A DNA stretch of 64,000 bases from Shewanella gelidii (GCF_014647855.1 NZ_BMPZ01000002.1:310001-374000), one strand, 5' to 3'; counted from the stretch's first letter, positions 41,132 through 50,808 are shown. Notes: generated from the letters alone by a model not told the origin. Numbers and translations are program-made.

Positions 41132-42055
41132 ATGGGCATTTTAGTTATAGCAGAGCATGATAATGCCAGCCTGAAGCTGGACAGTGCCAAAGTGGTTCAA
41201 TGTGCGCAACAAATTGGTGGAGAAGTGACTGTACTAGTTGTCGGGCATCAATGCCAAGGCGCCGCTGAGCAAGCACAAGCCTTAGCAGGTGTTCATCAAG
41301 TGATCGTCGCAGATGCAGAAGCTTATCAAGCAGGGGTTGCAGAGAATATTTCACAGCTTATCTCGCAATTAGCTGCTGATTTTGATTATGTTCTAGCGGC
41401 AGCTTCAAGCCAAGGGAAAGATACACTTCCACGTGTTGCAGCATTGCTTGATGTCGCTCAAATTTCTGAAGTTGTGGAAGTGATTGCGGCAGACACCTTT
41501 GTGAGACCAATCTACGCAGGGAGTGCATTAGCAACGGTCCAAAGTCTAGATGATAAAAAAGTGCTGACCGTTCGTGCTGCGGCGTTCGATGCAGTGGAAA
41601 TGACGGGGAATGCAAATCTTACTGCACTGGATACCGTCATTGACGCGAAGACAAGCTTCGTGAGTCAAACCCTGACAGAGTCAGAGCGTCCTGAACTCGG
41701 CGGCGCTAATGTGATTGTATCTGGCGGTCGTGGGATGGGCAGTGGTGAAAATTTTGCCATCCTTGAACAATTGGCAGATAAGCTTGGTGCAGCTGTTGGC
41801 GCATCGAGAGCTGCTGTCGATGCGGGTTTTGTTCCAAATGATTTGCAGGTCGGTCAGACAGGTAAAATTGTGGCACCAGAGCTTTATATTGCGGTCGGTA
41901 TTTCGGGCGCGATTCAACATTTAGCTGGGATGAAAGATTCAAAGGTCATTGTTGCAATAAACAAAGATCCGGAAGCCCCAATTTTTCAAGTTGCAGATTA
42001 TGGTATTGAAGCGGATTTATTTGACGCTGTGCCGCAATTACTTGAGTTGATCTAA
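41132..42055 (+). CDS. etfA: Electron transfer flavoprotein alpha subunit
   Basis: EtfA binds the FAD of the ETF heterodimer. The 307-residue protein has an N-terminal Rossmann-like domain. Its C-terminal FAD domain carries the signature [18 protein letters not shown] and then [20 protein letters not shown] and [20 protein letters not shown]. The ATG directly abuts the etfB stop (TAAATG), so the two are translationally coupled and made in equal amounts. Confidence 0.97.
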   Translation: MGILVIAEHDNASLKLDSAKVVQCAQQIGGEVTVLVVGHQCQGAAEQAQALAGVHQVIVADAEAYQAGVAENISQLISQLAADFDYVLAAASSQGKDTLPRVAALLDVAQISEVVEVIAADTFVRPIYAGSALATVQSLDDKKVLTVRAAAFDAVEMTGNANLTALDTVIDAKTSFVSQTLTESERPELGGANVIVSGGRGMGSGENFAILEQLADKLGAAVGASRAAVDAGFVPNDLQVGQTGKIVAPELYIAVGISGAIQHLAGMKDSKVIVAINKDPEAPIFQVADYGIEADLFDAVPQLLELI

Positions 42056-42126
42056 ATTGTGATTTAAGTCACGATAAGTGGCTTGGAGGTAGCATCCTCT
42101 TAGCTGCTTGTGTTTTGATGTGCGCC

Positions 42127-42143
42127 ACGCCTTTTGAAGGCGT
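42127..42143 (+). other. Hairpin between etfA and the lysine riboswitch
   Basis: ACGCCTT, TTG, AAGGCGT forms a perfect 7-bp stem without a T-run. It may mark the end of the etfBA message or form part of the riboswitch leader's folding. Confidence 0.35.
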
Positions 42144-42150
42144 CCTGAGA

Positions 42151-42334
42151 AGTAGAGGCGCACCAAATATTAGTAGCGGTTAGTAGGGTGATACCGACGA
42201 TCCACCGTAAAAGGATTTGGTGCCGAAGTGACAAGTCTATCGAAACTTGTTGCTGGGGCTGTTACCGAAAAGGTACAGCACTGCCATAGTAGAGCTTATC
42301 GTCTTGATAAGTATTTTAACTATGGAGCGCTACT
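42151..42334 (+). promoter_or_regulatory. Lysine riboswitch (L box)
   Basis: The conserved lysine-aptamer landmarks occur in order. AGTAGAGGCGC is the start of P1/P2 and AGTAG follows. Then come the P2 arms with GATACCGACGATCCACC, TGGTGCCGAAGTGACAAG, GCTGGGGCTGTTACCG, CACTGCCATAGTAG, and the closing CTATGGAGCGCTACT. AGTAG (42151-42155) pairs with CTACT (42330-42334) to form P1. The element precedes an NhaC-type transporter. In gammaproteobacteria the known pairing of L box and NhaC-type gene is lysW, a lysine transporter. No terminator follows the aptamer, so control is probably at translation. Confidence 0.92.
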
Positions 42335-42420
42335 GAAAGGATTGGCGCACATTGGTTTCTCTCCAAAAGCCTCCCATTCAGTTGTACTCCATTCGCAATA
42401 AAGACGAAGATAATAATAAT

Positions 42421-43989
42421 ATGACTGTCTTAAGTTATGCCGATTCGGCACTTTCTGTTTTACCGCCAGTAATTGCGATTGCACTTGCAGTTGTGACGCG
42501 GCGTGTTCTTATCTCCCTTGGGTTAGGGATTATTGTTGGAACGTTATTACTCAGCAACTTTTCTGTGGTAGATGGTGGCGTATTTTTGCTAACAAGCATC
42601 ACAGGTTTGTTTTGGGATGATGGGGCTGCCAATACCTGGAACTTATATATTCTAGGTTTTTTAATCTTACTTGGCATGATTACGGCGCTGATAACAGTGA
42701 GTGGTTCGGCGAGAGCTTTTGCAGACTGGGCACAGCAGCATATTCGCAACCGCAGAGATGCTAAATTACTGACCATGTTCCTTGGGTGCGTCGTCTTTAT
42801 TGATGATTACTTTAATAGTTTGGTCGTAGGTAGCGTGGCTAAGCCTGTGACCGACAAATACCAGATTTCTCGCGCAAAACTTGCTTATCTGCTTGACTCA
42901 ACGGCGGCTCCTGTTTGTGTTATTTCACCGGTTTCTAGTTGGGGTGCTTATATTATTGCGCTTATCGGCGGTATTTTAACGGCTCATGGTTTCGCAGATG
43001 AAGGGCATCTCGGTATTTTCTTACAAATGGTACCCATGAACTTTTATGCAATATTTGCCTTGATGTTATTGCTGTGTGTTTCTTTTATGGGGCTTGATGT
43101 GGGCGCGATGCGCACGCAAGAGAAAAAAGCTGCGATGGGTGAGCTTTATGACCCTGAAAAAGGGTTACCTCCCGGCGCGAATTCAGATTTACCGGAAGCA
43201 GACACGGGTAAAATTCTTGGTTTATTTGTGCCGATAACCACCCTTGTATTTGCCACTTTCTTTTTTATGCTCAATAGCGGTGCGGCGGCACTGGCCGCAG
43301 AAGGCCTCGATTTTTCTGTAATTGGTGCTTTTGAAAAGACGGATGTGAGTTCTTCTTTATTCTTTGGCGCCATTGTAGGCCTTGCTGTCACTATCATTCT
43401 AGTGGCCATTCAAGGGGTCGAAAAGAGCTTGGTTATGACCGGTTTGCTCCAGGGCGGACGTTCTATGTTACCCGCTATATATATTCTGCTTTTTGCGTGG
43501 ACTATTGCCGGAATTATTGGTCAGCTTGAAACGGGTAAGTTTATGGCGAGCTTAGCAACAGGTAATATTCCTTTTGCACTATTGCCAGCAGTGATATTCA
43601 TCCTTGCGGGATTGACAGCGTTCGCCACAGGAACGAGTTGGGGCACATTCGGCATTATGCTACCAATCGCTGCAGATATGGCGATGGGCAGTAATAGTGA
43701 GATGATGTTACCTATGTTGGCAGCGGTACTCGCTGGTGCGGTATTTGGGGATCACTGCTCTCCGATATCAGATACCACCATTTTGTCCTCAACGGGGGCG
43801 AGTTGCCACCATATTGATCATGTGGTGACACAGCTTCCCTATGCACTCATCGTCGCCTTGATTAGCTTAGTTGGCTACATTGTTCTTGGTTTCACTGAGT
43901 CGATTTATATCGGAATGCTTGCCAGCTGTATTGTGTTTGTAGCAAGTGTATTTGCGCTTAAATTTAAAGTAGCGCGTTACGCTCAATAA
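42421..43989 (+). CDS. lysW: NhaC-family transporter, probable lysine transporter
   Basis: The 522-residue inner membrane protein has about 11-12 hydrophobic segments and NhaC-family blocks: FIDDYFNSLVVGSVAKPVTD, FATGTSWGTFGIMLPIA and GDHCSPISDTTILSSTGA. Sequence alone would give Na+/H+ antiporter. The lysine riboswitch in its leader points to lysine uptake, and the LysW name comes from that established association. Start: MTVLSYADSALSVLPP at 42421 fits a membrane-protein N-terminus but has a poor ribosome-binding site. A TTG at 42352 with AAAGGA 10 nt upstream would place the ribosome-binding site right at the riboswitch P1 and adds 23 residues. Confidence 0.82.
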   Translation: MTVLSYADSALSVLPPVIAIALAVVTRRVLISLGLGIIVGTLLLSNFSVVDGGVFLLTSITGLFWDDGAANTWNLYILGFLILLGMITALITVSGSARAFADWAQQHIRNRRDAKLLTMFLGCVVFIDDYFNSLVVGSVAKPVTDKYQISRAKLAYLLDSTAAPVCVISPVSSWGAYIIALIGGILTAHGFADEGHLGIFLQMVPMNFYAIFALMLLLCVSFMGLDVGAMRTQEKKAAMGELYDPEKGLPPGANSDLPEADTGKILGLFVPITTLVFATFFFMLNSGAAALAAEGLDFSVIGAFEKTDVSSSLFFGAIVGLAVTIILVAIQGVEKSLVMTGLLQGGRSMLPAIYILLFAWTIAGIIGQLETGKFMASLATGNIPFALLPAVIFILAGLTAFATGTSWGTFGIMLPIAADMAMGSNSEMMLPMLAAVLAGAVFGDHCSPISDTTILSSTGASCHHIDHVVTQLPYALIVALISLVGYIVLGFTESIYIGMLASCIVFVASVFALKFKVARYAQ

Positions 43990-44050
43990 AATCAGGTACG
44001 GCATTTAGCCATGCGTACTTAGATTATCCAGCGGGCAACTATCTATAAAA

Positions 44051-44078
44051 ACCACCTTCATTTACGGTGGTTTTTTTT
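44051..44078 (+). terminator. Rho-independent terminator after lysW
   Basis: ACCACC and GGTGGT pair around a 9-nt loop, preceded by an A-run and followed by seven Ts. Confidence 0.8.
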
Positions 44079-44194
44079 ATTGTACGCGCGTCATTGGCTC
44101 ACACAAATCGAGATTGATATATGGTTTGCATTTGCACCTAGTGGTAAACTTGAGCTCGAAAACTTGCCACTAATTAATCCAAAGGAATACCGGT

Positions 44195-44773
44195 TTGGCG
44201 CAGCTTTATTTCTATTACTCGACCATGAATGCAGGTAAATCAACGTCTTTACTTCAGTCGTCTTATAACTACCGCGAGCGAGGGATGAACACTCTTGTAA
44301 TGACAGCGTCTATTGATGACCGTTATGGCATCGGCAAAGTTTCGTCTCGAATTGGTATTGAGTCTGACGCACAGGTATTTAGTGCAACCGATAACCTGAT
44401 TGATATGATTGCTACTTCCCATGAGGCAGACAAGTTACATTGCGTGCTTGTTGATGAGTGCCAGTTCCTGAGTAAGGAGCAAGTAAAGCAGCTAACCTAT
44501 GTGGTCGACGTATTGAATATACCTGTACTTTGTTACGGCTTAAGAAATGACTTCCAAGGTGAACTCTTTAGTGGAAGTCAGTACCTTTTGGCTTGGGCCG
44601 ATAAACTGGTTGAACTCAAAACTATTTGTCACTGTGGCCGTAAGGCTAATATGGTCGTTCGCCTTGACGGTGAGGGCAATGCGTTGCGAGAAGGAGAGCA
44701 AGTAGAGATTGGCGGTAATGAAAGCTATGAGTCGGTCTGCCGCAAGCATTTTAGAGAGCTAATATGGGATTAG
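44195..44773 (+). CDS. tdk: Thymidine kinase
   Basis: Tdk phosphorylates thymidine for salvage. The 192-residue protein has the P-loop MNAGKS (about 11-16), the catalytic Glu in VDECQFL, and a zinc site made of cysteines in TICHCGRKA and VCRKH. The start is TTG at 44195 with AAAGGA 9 nt upstream. It gives [16 protein letters not shown], identical in layout to E. coli Tdk. The first ATG falls inside the P-loop and cannot be the start. Confidence 0.96.
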   Translation: MAQLYFYYSTMNAGKSTSLLQSSYNYRERGMNTLVMTASIDDRYGIGKVSSRIGIESDAQVFSATDNLIDMIATSHEADKLHCVLVDECQFLSKEQVKQLTYVVDVLNIPVLCYGLRNDFQGELFSGSQYLLAWADKLVELKTICHCGRKANMVVRLDGEGNALREGEQVEIGGNESYESVCRKHFRELIWD

Positions 44774-44873
44774 TTCGCTCGTCGTTTTGATGACTTATTA
44801 AGAATAATCTGTCGTCGTGAGTACTCTGAGAATATTCGTCGTGGTTGCGCTGTGTGCACGCTGTTAAATATTT

Positions 44874-44899
44874 AGCCCTACATTGTTGTAGGGCTTTTT
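44874..44899 (+). terminator. Rho-independent terminator after tdk
   Basis: AGCCCTACA and TGTAGGGCT make a perfect 9-bp stem with a 4-nt loop and a following T-run. Confidence 0.8.
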
Positions 44900-44956
44900 A
44901 ATGCCTGCACGTTAATTGGAGAGTTTTAGAGTTGCACTGGATAATGCTATTGCGGT

Positions 44957-45421
44957 TTAACGTAAGGCTTGGATGAGAGAGCGTACTTCAATACGTACGT
45001 CATCAATTGCTGCAACGATAACCTGAGCGCTTTGTTCTTCTTGAGCCATGGTTTGCCATTGATTTTGCCATGTTTGCTTTAATTGAGTGGCAGAGGCTTG
45101 TACTTTGGGTTCGGTAATCATACTGAGATCGGCAATGAGTCCAACTTTGACCCAGCCCATACGCGGGTTACCCTGTTGTAAATTTTGATCGTAATGAGCC
45201 GAATAAACAATGCTTTCTAACTCCGCCAACTGCAGTAACAGCTCAAAGCTTGCAGAACGGACATTGCTATTGTACTCGGTAATTTCCATTCGCCAGACAT
45301 TGTAGCTAAAACCAATGAGTGCAAAGAGCATGCTAAAAATGGCCGTGATTTGGAACACACTTAACCGCATTGTCGCAGGCTTTTGTGGATTGATTGGTTT
45401 GCGATTGGTGGTGTTTGCCAT
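44957..45421 (-). CDS. Unknown single-pass membrane protein
   Basis: I do not recognise a family. The 154-residue protein has a short basic N-terminus and one membrane helix (about 22-42, VFQITAIFSMLFALIGFSYNVW). Its outer part of about 110 residues is mostly helical and Gln-rich. This resembles the anchored periplasmic domains of small sensor-like proteins, but there is no signalling domain. GGAG lies 6 nt before the chosen ATG at 45421. It is on the same strand as the next unknown gene but 369 bp away. Confidence 0.65.
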   Translation of the reverse strand: MANTTNRKPINPQKPATMRLSVFQITAIFSMLFALIGFSYNVWRMEITEYNSNVRSASFELLLQLAELESIVYSAHYDQNLQQGNPRMGWVKVGLIADLSMITEPKVQASATQLKQTWQNQWQTMAQEEQSAQVIVAAIDDVRIEVRSLIQALR

Positions 45422-45790
45422 CATCATCTCCAGCAATTATCAGGTGTACTCTTTCATACAAAGCAATCTATCCTGTGAGCGGGATAGATTTAAGCATTAG
45501 TTTGACGACCACTCAAATTGGAACGACTGCTAAGTCGTACTTTAAATAAAGACAGGTTTGGGCGCGAACTTGTTTCAATAAAAGTGGCAAGCCCAAACAT
45601 GGCGACTTCTTCTTTTTGAATCGAATTGTTTTTATACCATCACCATGTTTTGAGAAGGTAGGCGATATTGTGGGTGGTAGGGCGCTAGCCGATGGTAGCA
45701 AGTTGAGTGATGGTAAAGCGAAACAGCACGTTTTATAAATTACGCGCTGTTTCAATCGCAAGTTTTGTTGAACAATGAATCGTCTGATTA
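45422..45790. other. Intergenic region between two unknown genes
   Basis: The region holds a hairpin with arms GAAACAGC (45720-45727) and GCTGTTTC (45746-45753), about 38 bp beyond the stop of the minus-strand gene at 45791. It could end that transcript, although no T-run follows. A 93-codon minus-strand frame (45513-45794) overlaps the hairpin, has biased composition and resembles nothing I know. I do not call it a gene. Confidence 0.4.
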
Positions 45791-46225
45791 TCAATCCATT
45801 GCAGGAACTGGCTCAACTTCTTGGCCAATATGGAAATCAAAGCAGAAATGATCACCAGGGTGATTCCAAAAGCTCGTCGCCTGTCGTTTTGGCGTATCCA
45901 TCGAAAAAATGGCACACAATTGATAGCGCTGTTGACCCGTGACATTGTATTCATAGTCAGTGCTATATCTTGGGTCCTTTGGATTTTTCTTATGTTCTTT
46001 GCCGTCAATCAGCTGGCCTACAGTCGCAGGAAGTTGGCGATTGGATTGCCAATAGACTTGAATGCGGTCACTTAGAATTTTGAGATGTTCAAGGCGAGTG
46101 GTGTCTCGGCGCCAAGCACTGCGATCAACTGGCGCTTCCATTGGTGGCATAATTAAAATGGCAGCCACAATGCCTATGATTATGATAGCTCCGGCAACAG
46201 AAGCAATAATAATTTTATTGTTCAT
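45791..46225 (-). CDS. Unknown membrane-anchored protein, pseudopilin-like C-domain
   Basis: The 144-residue protein starts with one membrane helix (about 5-27, IIIASVAGAIIIIGIVAAIL) and has a soluble part outside. The segment from LEHLKILSDRIQVYWQSNRQLPATVGQLIDG to YNVTGQQRYQLCAIF resembles the soluble domain of pseudopilins, a helix followed by a Tyr-rich sheet. It lacks a prepilin peptidase site. Two cysteines (QLCAIF, HFCFDF) could pair in the periplasm. The function is unknown. Confidence 0.65.
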   Translation of the reverse strand: MNNKIIIASVAGAIIIIGIVAAILIMPPMEAPVDRSAWRRDTTRLEHLKILSDRIQVYWQSNRQLPATVGQLIDGKEHKKNPKDPRYSTDYEYNVTGQQRYQLCAIFSMDTPKRQATSFWNHPGDHFCFDFHIGQEVEPVPAMD

Positions 46226-46404
46226 AAGTCAACATGGATCCTTTTTAAAGCAGTAATCACACCTGATTTTGGTCAATCAATAATACTTAATCATACCCAA
46301 GATTGTATGCAATATTAATCTGTTAGCGTATTTATTCGTAACAAACGCCGTCAAACTCACAGTTTAAGGCTGTGTTGATTTAACTTTAGCCTAATATAAA
46401 GCAA

Positions 46405-46428
46405 AAAAGCACGTATTCACGTGCTTTT
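46405..46428 (-). terminator. Terminator at the end of the liu-ato operon
   Basis: AAAAGCACGT and ACGTGCTTTT pair around ATTC, 24 bp downstream of the atoA stop on the minus strand. The A-run at the left becomes a T-run in the transcript. Confidence 0.75.
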
Positions 46429-46451
46429 CTTCAATTGAGAGTGCGGCTTTA

Positions 46452-47108
46452 TTAGAGGCACATTTCTGGAACATGCTCGGGTACCACCAGTTTGCCTGCC
46501 GTTTTGGCGATGATTTCCTCTACGGTAACCCCAGGGGCGCGCTCTAGCAAATGGAATGCACCTTCTTTAATTTCGATAAAGGCAAGATCCGTCAGTACTC
46601 TTCGAATGCAGCCATACCCAGTGAGGGGAAGTTCACAGTCGGATAATAGCTTTGAGTTGCCCTTTTTATCTGCATGCATCATCGTCACAATAATATTATC
46701 TGCACCAGCAACCAGATCCATAGCTCCGCCCATGCCCTTAATTAACTTGCCTGGGATCATCCAAGATGCAATTGAGCCGTTGACGTCTACTTCAAATGCA
46801 CCTAAAACAGTTAGATCGACGTGTCCGCCACGGATCATGGCAAAGCTCTCTGCTGAAGAAAAAAATGAAGCTCCATCGACTGCAGTTACCGTTTGTTTAC
46901 CGGCATTAATTAGATCAGGATCTAAGTTTTCTTCAGTTGGAAACTCCCCCATACCCAGTAAGCCGTTTTCTGATTGCAGCATAACTGACATGCCTTTTGG
47001 CACATAGTTCGCTACAAGGGTAGGAATGCCGATCCCGAGGTTAACGTAGTAACCATCTTTTAATTCTTGTGCCACGCGCTGAGCGAGCTGTTCCCTTGAT
47101 AATGCCAT
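46452..47108 (-). CDS. atoA: Succinyl-CoA:3-ketoacid CoA-transferase, beta subunit
   Basis: With AtoD this forms a CoA-transferase that activates acetoacetate from leucine breakdown to acetoacetyl-CoA. The 218-residue chain has the family I beta-subunit pattern NLGIGIPTLVANYVP and SENGLLGMGEFP. The Glu in SENGLLG is the residue that forms the acyl-enzyme. ATG 47108 has AAGGAG 6 nt upstream; the longer in-frame extension lies within atoD. It is the last gene of the operon. It could equally be named scoB. Confidence 0.93.
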   Translation of the reverse strand: MALSREQLAQRVAQELKDGYYVNLGIGIPTLVANYVPKGMSVMLQSENGLLGMGEFPTEENLDPDLINAGKQTVTAVDGASFFSSAESFAMIRGGHVDLTVLGAFEVDVNGSIASWMIPGKLIKGMGGAMDLVAGADNIIVTMMHADKKGNSKLLSDCELPLTGYGCIRRVLTDLAFIEIKEGAFHLLERAPGVTVEEIIAKTAGKLVVPEHVPEMCL

Positions 47109-47118
47109 GTTGAACTCC

Positions 47119-47826
47119 TTACTCTGCGGTTGCTTTGATGGTGCGCTGCTCAATCCGTTTTTCAAACGTGCCTTGCAGCAAACGATCGACGTAAATACCT
47201 GGCGTATGAATATGGTCAGGATCCAGCTCTCCGGGCTCAACGATATGTTCCGCTTCAACTACGGTAATTTTACCGGCTGTTGCAATCATTGGGTTGAAGT
47301 TGGCCGCTGTTTTACGAAAGACCAAGTTACCCATAGTGTCCGCTTTCCACGCGCGGATCAGTGCAAAGTCAGCTTTTAAAGCCGGTTCCAAAACATAATG
47401 ACGACCGTCTATCTCTCGGGTTTCCTTTCCTTCCGCAACCGGCGTACCATAGCCTGTGGCCGTAAAGAATGCGGGAATGCCAGCGCCGCCAGCACGAATT
47501 TTTTCTGCTAGCGTGCCTTGGGGAGTTAAAATGACATTGAGTTCTCCACTGAGCATTTGTTGCTCAAAAGTCGCATTTTCGCCGACGTATGATGCAATCA
47601 TGGTACTGATTTGCTTTTGTTTCAGCAGTAAACCTAGCCCAAAGTCATCTACGCCTGCATTGTTTGAAATTGCAGTGAGCCCTTTAACTTTCATCTCCAC
47701 CATTTGGGCAATTAGCCCTTCAGGTATACCACAGAGGCCAAAACCGCCGACCATAATGGTCATATCGTCTTGAAGGCCATCTAGCGCTTCTTCATAGCTG
47801 TTTACCAGCTTATTGAATCCCATCAT
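47119..47826 (-). CDS. atoD: Succinyl-CoA:3-ketoacid CoA-transferase, alpha subunit
   Basis: The 235-residue alpha chain carries the CoA-transferase signature [15 protein letters not shown] and then [19 protein letters not shown]. It pairs with the adjacent beta chain, 10 bp away, and uses CoA from succinyl-CoA or acetyl-CoA to activate acetoacetate. Its place after liuE, whose product includes acetoacetate, supports this substrate. It could equally be named scoA. Confidence 0.93.
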   Translation of the reverse strand: MMGFNKLVNSYEEALDGLQDDMTIMVGGFGLCGIPEGLIAQMVEMKVKGLTAISNNAGVDDFGLGLLLKQKQISTMIASYVGENATFEQQMLSGELNVILTPQGTLAEKIRAGGAGIPAFFTATGYGTPVAEGKETREIDGRHYVLEPALKADFALIRAWKADTMGNLVFRKTAANFNPMIATAGKITVVEAEHIVEPGELDPDHIHTPGIYVDRLLQGTFEKRIEQRTIKATAE

Positions 47827-47871
47827 TTTGTTTCTCCATTCAAATTTGTTGAGTGCGCTTTAAATTGTCCC

Positions 47872-48792
47872 TTAAAGTGCCGCTGATTCATGGCCAATGG
47901 CTTGCGCGACCTTGGAACCGCTCGACCGACCTAATGCCGTACTAATGCGATGACCTGCTTGCGCAAGCAAATGCAAATCTATACCTGTACTCACCCCCAT
48001 GCCATGGAGCATGTAGACCACATCTTCTGTGGCAACATTTCCTGAGGCGCCTTTGGCATAAGGGCAACCTCCAAGTCCTGCGACAGACGCGTCAATTACG
48101 CTGACGCCAGTTTCTAAGCAGGCGAGTATGTTGGGGAGTGCTTGACCGTAGGTATCATGGAAATGCAGTGCAAGTTGTTCTACGGGCACTTTGCTTGCCA
48201 CCGTCTCTACCATCCGTCGGGCATTGATGGGCGTACCGATGCCAATGGTGTCACCAAGGGATATTTCATAACAGCCCATTTGATGCAGTACATCGGCAAC
48301 ATGGGCGACGGCGGTGCTTTCGATGTGTCCTTCATAAGGGCAACCCAGCACGCAAGAAACGTAACCGCGAACCTTAATATTGGCTTTTTGCGCTGCTTCC
48401 ATAAGCGGTTGAAATCGAGCAATGGATTCTTCAATGCTGCAATTAATATTTTTTTGACTAAAGCTCTCTGATGCTGCGCCAAAAATAGCGACTTCATCAA
48501 TGCCAGACGCTAAGGCAAGCTCAAAACCTTTCATGTTTGGGGTGAGTGCACTATAAACAACGCCTTTGGCTCTTGGCATTTCTTGGATGACATCCATAGA
48601 GTCTGCCATTTGCGGGACCCATTTGGGCGATACAAAGCTCCCGGCTTCAATACGTTTTACGCCTGCTTTGGCTAGATCATCAATGAGCCGAATTTTATTC
48701 TGCGTGGAGACTGGCTTTTCATTTTGTAAGCCATCGCGGGCACCCACTTCAAAAATACTGACCTGTGCTGGTAAGTTGCTTGATTGCGACAT
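47872..48792 (-). CDS. liuE: Hydroxymethylglutaryl-CoA lyase
   Basis: The enzyme splits HMG-CoA to acetyl-CoA and acetoacetate, the last step of the leucine pathway. The 306-residue TIM-barrel protein begins [17 protein letters not shown] (metal-binding Asp in RDGLQ). It has the HMG-CoA lyase signature [17 protein letters not shown] with the catalytic cysteine. Its ATG directly abuts the liuD stop. The gene is also called mvaB. Confidence 0.95.
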   Translation of the reverse strand: MSQSSNLPAQVSIFEVGARDGLQNEKPVSTQNKIRLIDDLAKAGVKRIEAGSFVSPKWVPQMADSMDVIQEMPRAKGVVYSALTPNMKGFELALASGIDEVAIFGAASESFSQKNINCSIEESIARFQPLMEAAQKANIKVRGYVSCVLGCPYEGHIESTAVAHVADVLHQMGCYEISLGDTIGIGTPINARRMVETVASKVPVEQLALHFHDTYGQALPNILACLETGVSVIDASVAGLGGCPYAKGASGNVATEDVVYMLHGMGVSTGIDLHLLAQAGHRISTALGRSSGSKVAQAIGHESAAL

Positions 48793-50808
48793 TTAAGCTT
48801 CCTCCGCTTGCCCTGCATGTTCGGTGACATTCAGCAGCAGCGCACCGTCACTAACCAGCTCTCCTGGAGAGAAGTAAAATTCACTGACCGTACCATTAAA
48901 TGGTGCCTCAATGGTGTACTCCATTTTCATCGCTTCCATCACGAGTAAGCCCTGACCAGCTTCAACTGTATCGCCTACTTGGGCTAGGTGAGTGACCACG
49001 GTGCCATTCATTGGCGCTTTGAGTTTGTCTTCGCTGCTGGCTTGCTCTTCAACGACTTCGGTTTGCATGACCTTAAAGTGATAACTACCAGAATTAAAAA
49101 ATAACGTGAATTCTTCCCCTTCATGGCTGACTGCGACTTTACTTCGATGACCGTTTATTTCTGCGTGTAGTTGCTCATCATGCAGACTACCCCGGAGTTC
49201 AAGCGAAACATCATTGAGTGTCAGTAGGTACTTACCAGCGACTTCATCAACGCTTAATTGGTGAAGCTGCTGTTGGCCATCAAGTAACGAAAGTGAGTGG
49301 CTACTACTGGCGTTGAGCCTAAAGCCGCTTGCTTGCCCCCAAGGGGAGTGAGGGTCTCGACTGTTCACGGCAGACGCTTGAGCCGCGGCTTTCCGAGCAC
49401 AGAGTTGATAAAGCGCTGCGAGTGCGAGGGCTGTATGCTCGTCATTTGTCACTTGACCAATTAACGCATCGCCATAACGCTCAATGAAATCAGTGCTGAA
49501 GTCTGCATCGACGAAAGATTGATGCTCAACAATATTGGCGAGAAACTCGATATTGTGTTTTAAGCCGCTGATTTGATACGAAGCGAGTGCGTGAACAAGT
49601 CTCTGAAGGGCGCGCGGGCGTGATTCGTCCCAAACAATGAGCTTAGCGATCATGGGGTCATAGAAGTTACTGATGACATCATTTTCACGGATCCCTGAGT
49701 CGATACGCACATGCATGCTTTGCTCTGGTTCACGCAAGAAGTTGAGTTTGCCGCTGGCCGGTAAAAAATCATTTTGTGGATCTTCGGCGTAAATTCTTAC
49801 TTCGAAAGAATGCCCATGGATACGAACTTCATCCTGAGTGAGTGGCAACTCACTGCCACTGGCAACCATTAGTTGCCATTTGACAAGATCTTGTCCAGTA
49901 ACCATCTCGGTGACCGGATGTTCAACCTGTAAGCGAGTATTCATTTCCATGAAATAAAAGCTATCATCGGTATCAAGCAGAAACTCAACGGTTCCAGCGC
50001 CTCGATAGTCAATGGCTTTTGCGGCGGCAACGGCCGCTTCCCCCATCGCTTTTCTTAATGCATCGCTGAGGCCCGGAGCAGGAGCTTCCTCTACAACTTT
50101 TTGATGGCGACGCTGAATCGAACAATCTCGATCTGAAAGGTAAATGCAGTTCCCTTGGCTGTCAGCAAAAACTTGCACTTCTACGTGTCTAGGTTGACGT
50201 AAATAACGCTCCATTAGTAGCTTGTCATTACCGAATGAAGAGCTTGCTTCTCGCCTTGCAGAATGAATCGCTTCAAGTACCTCAGAGCTACTTTCGACGA
50301 TCCGCATTCCTTTGCCACCACCGCCGTAGGCTGCTTTGATCAGTAAAGGAAAGCCCATTTTGTTGGCTTCAGTGACTAATAGTTCATCGGATTGCGCTTC
50401 ACCATGGTAGCCGGGGACTAATGGTACTTTTGCGGCCTGCATGATTTCTTTGGCTGCACTTTTACTGCCCATGGCATCAATTGCATCTGCACTTGGGCCG
50501 ACGAAAGCGACACCGTTGTCTTCACACAGTCGGGCAAAATCGGCGTTCTCAGATAAAAAACCATAGCCGGGGTGGATGGCTTGAGCGCCTGACTTCTTGG
50601 CAATTTCAAGAATATGCTCACCTTTTAAATAAGATTCGCTGGGTGCGCTCGCTCCGATGTAGAAGGACTCATCAGCCATGGCAACATGGCGAGCGTCTTT
50701 ATCTGCGTCGGAATACAATGCAACGGTTCGAACACCCATTGACCGCGCAGTTTTGATAATGCGGCAAGCGATTTCACCTCGGTTAGCAATTAGAATTTTG
50801 GTGAACAT
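48793..50808 (-). CDS. liuD: Methylcrotonyl-CoA carboxylase, biotin-carrying subunit
   Basis: This subunit carboxylates biotin with ATP and bicarbonate and carries the biotin to LiuB, which makes 3-methylglutaconyl-CoA. The 671-residue protein has a biotin carboxylase N-terminal domain (FTKILIANRGEIACRII), an ATP-grasp domain (AAYGGGGKGMRIV; MEMNTRLQVEHPVTEMVTG), a middle linker domain, and a C-terminal biotinyl domain with EAMKMEYTI, whose Lys is biotinylated. Its ATG overlaps the liuC stop (TAATG). Context makes methylcrotonyl-CoA a better choice than other acyl-CoA carboxylases. Confidence 0.94.
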   Translation of the reverse strand: MFTKILIANRGEIACRIIKTARSMGVRTVALYSDADKDARHVAMADESFYIGASAPSESYLKGEHILEIAKKSGAQAIHPGYGFLSENADFARLCEDNGVAFVGPSADAIDAMGSKSAAKEIMQAAKVPLVPGYHGEAQSDELLVTEANKMGFPLLIKAAYGGGGKGMRIVESSSEVLEAIHSARREASSSFGNDKLLMERYLRQPRHVEVQVFADSQGNCIYLSDRDCSIQRRHQKVVEEAPAPGLSDALRKAMGEAAVAAAKAIDYRGAGTVEFLLDTDDSFYFMEMNTRLQVEHPVTEMVTGQDLVKWQLMVASGSELPLTQDEVRIHGHSFEVRIYAEDPQNDFLPASGKLNFLREPEQSMHVRIDSGIRENDVISNFYDPMIAKLIVWDESRPRALQRLVHALASYQISGLKHNIEFLANIVEHQSFVDADFSTDFIERYGDALIGQVTNDEHTALALAALYQLCARKAAAQASAVNSRDPHSPWGQASGFRLNASSSHSLSLLDGQQQLHQLSVDEVAGKYLLTLNDVSLELRGSLHDEQLHAEINGHRSKVAVSHEGEEFTLFFNSGSYHFKVMQTEVVEEQASSEDKLKAPMNGTVVTHLAQVGDTVEAGQGLLVMEAMKMEYTIEAPFNGTVSEFYFSPGELVSDGALLLNVTEHAGQAEEA

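Noticed and set aside
45513..45794. 93-codon minus-strand frame
   Set aside because: Its composition is rich in Leu, Pro and Lys without domain features, it overlaps a hairpin, and it has no clear ribosome-binding site.
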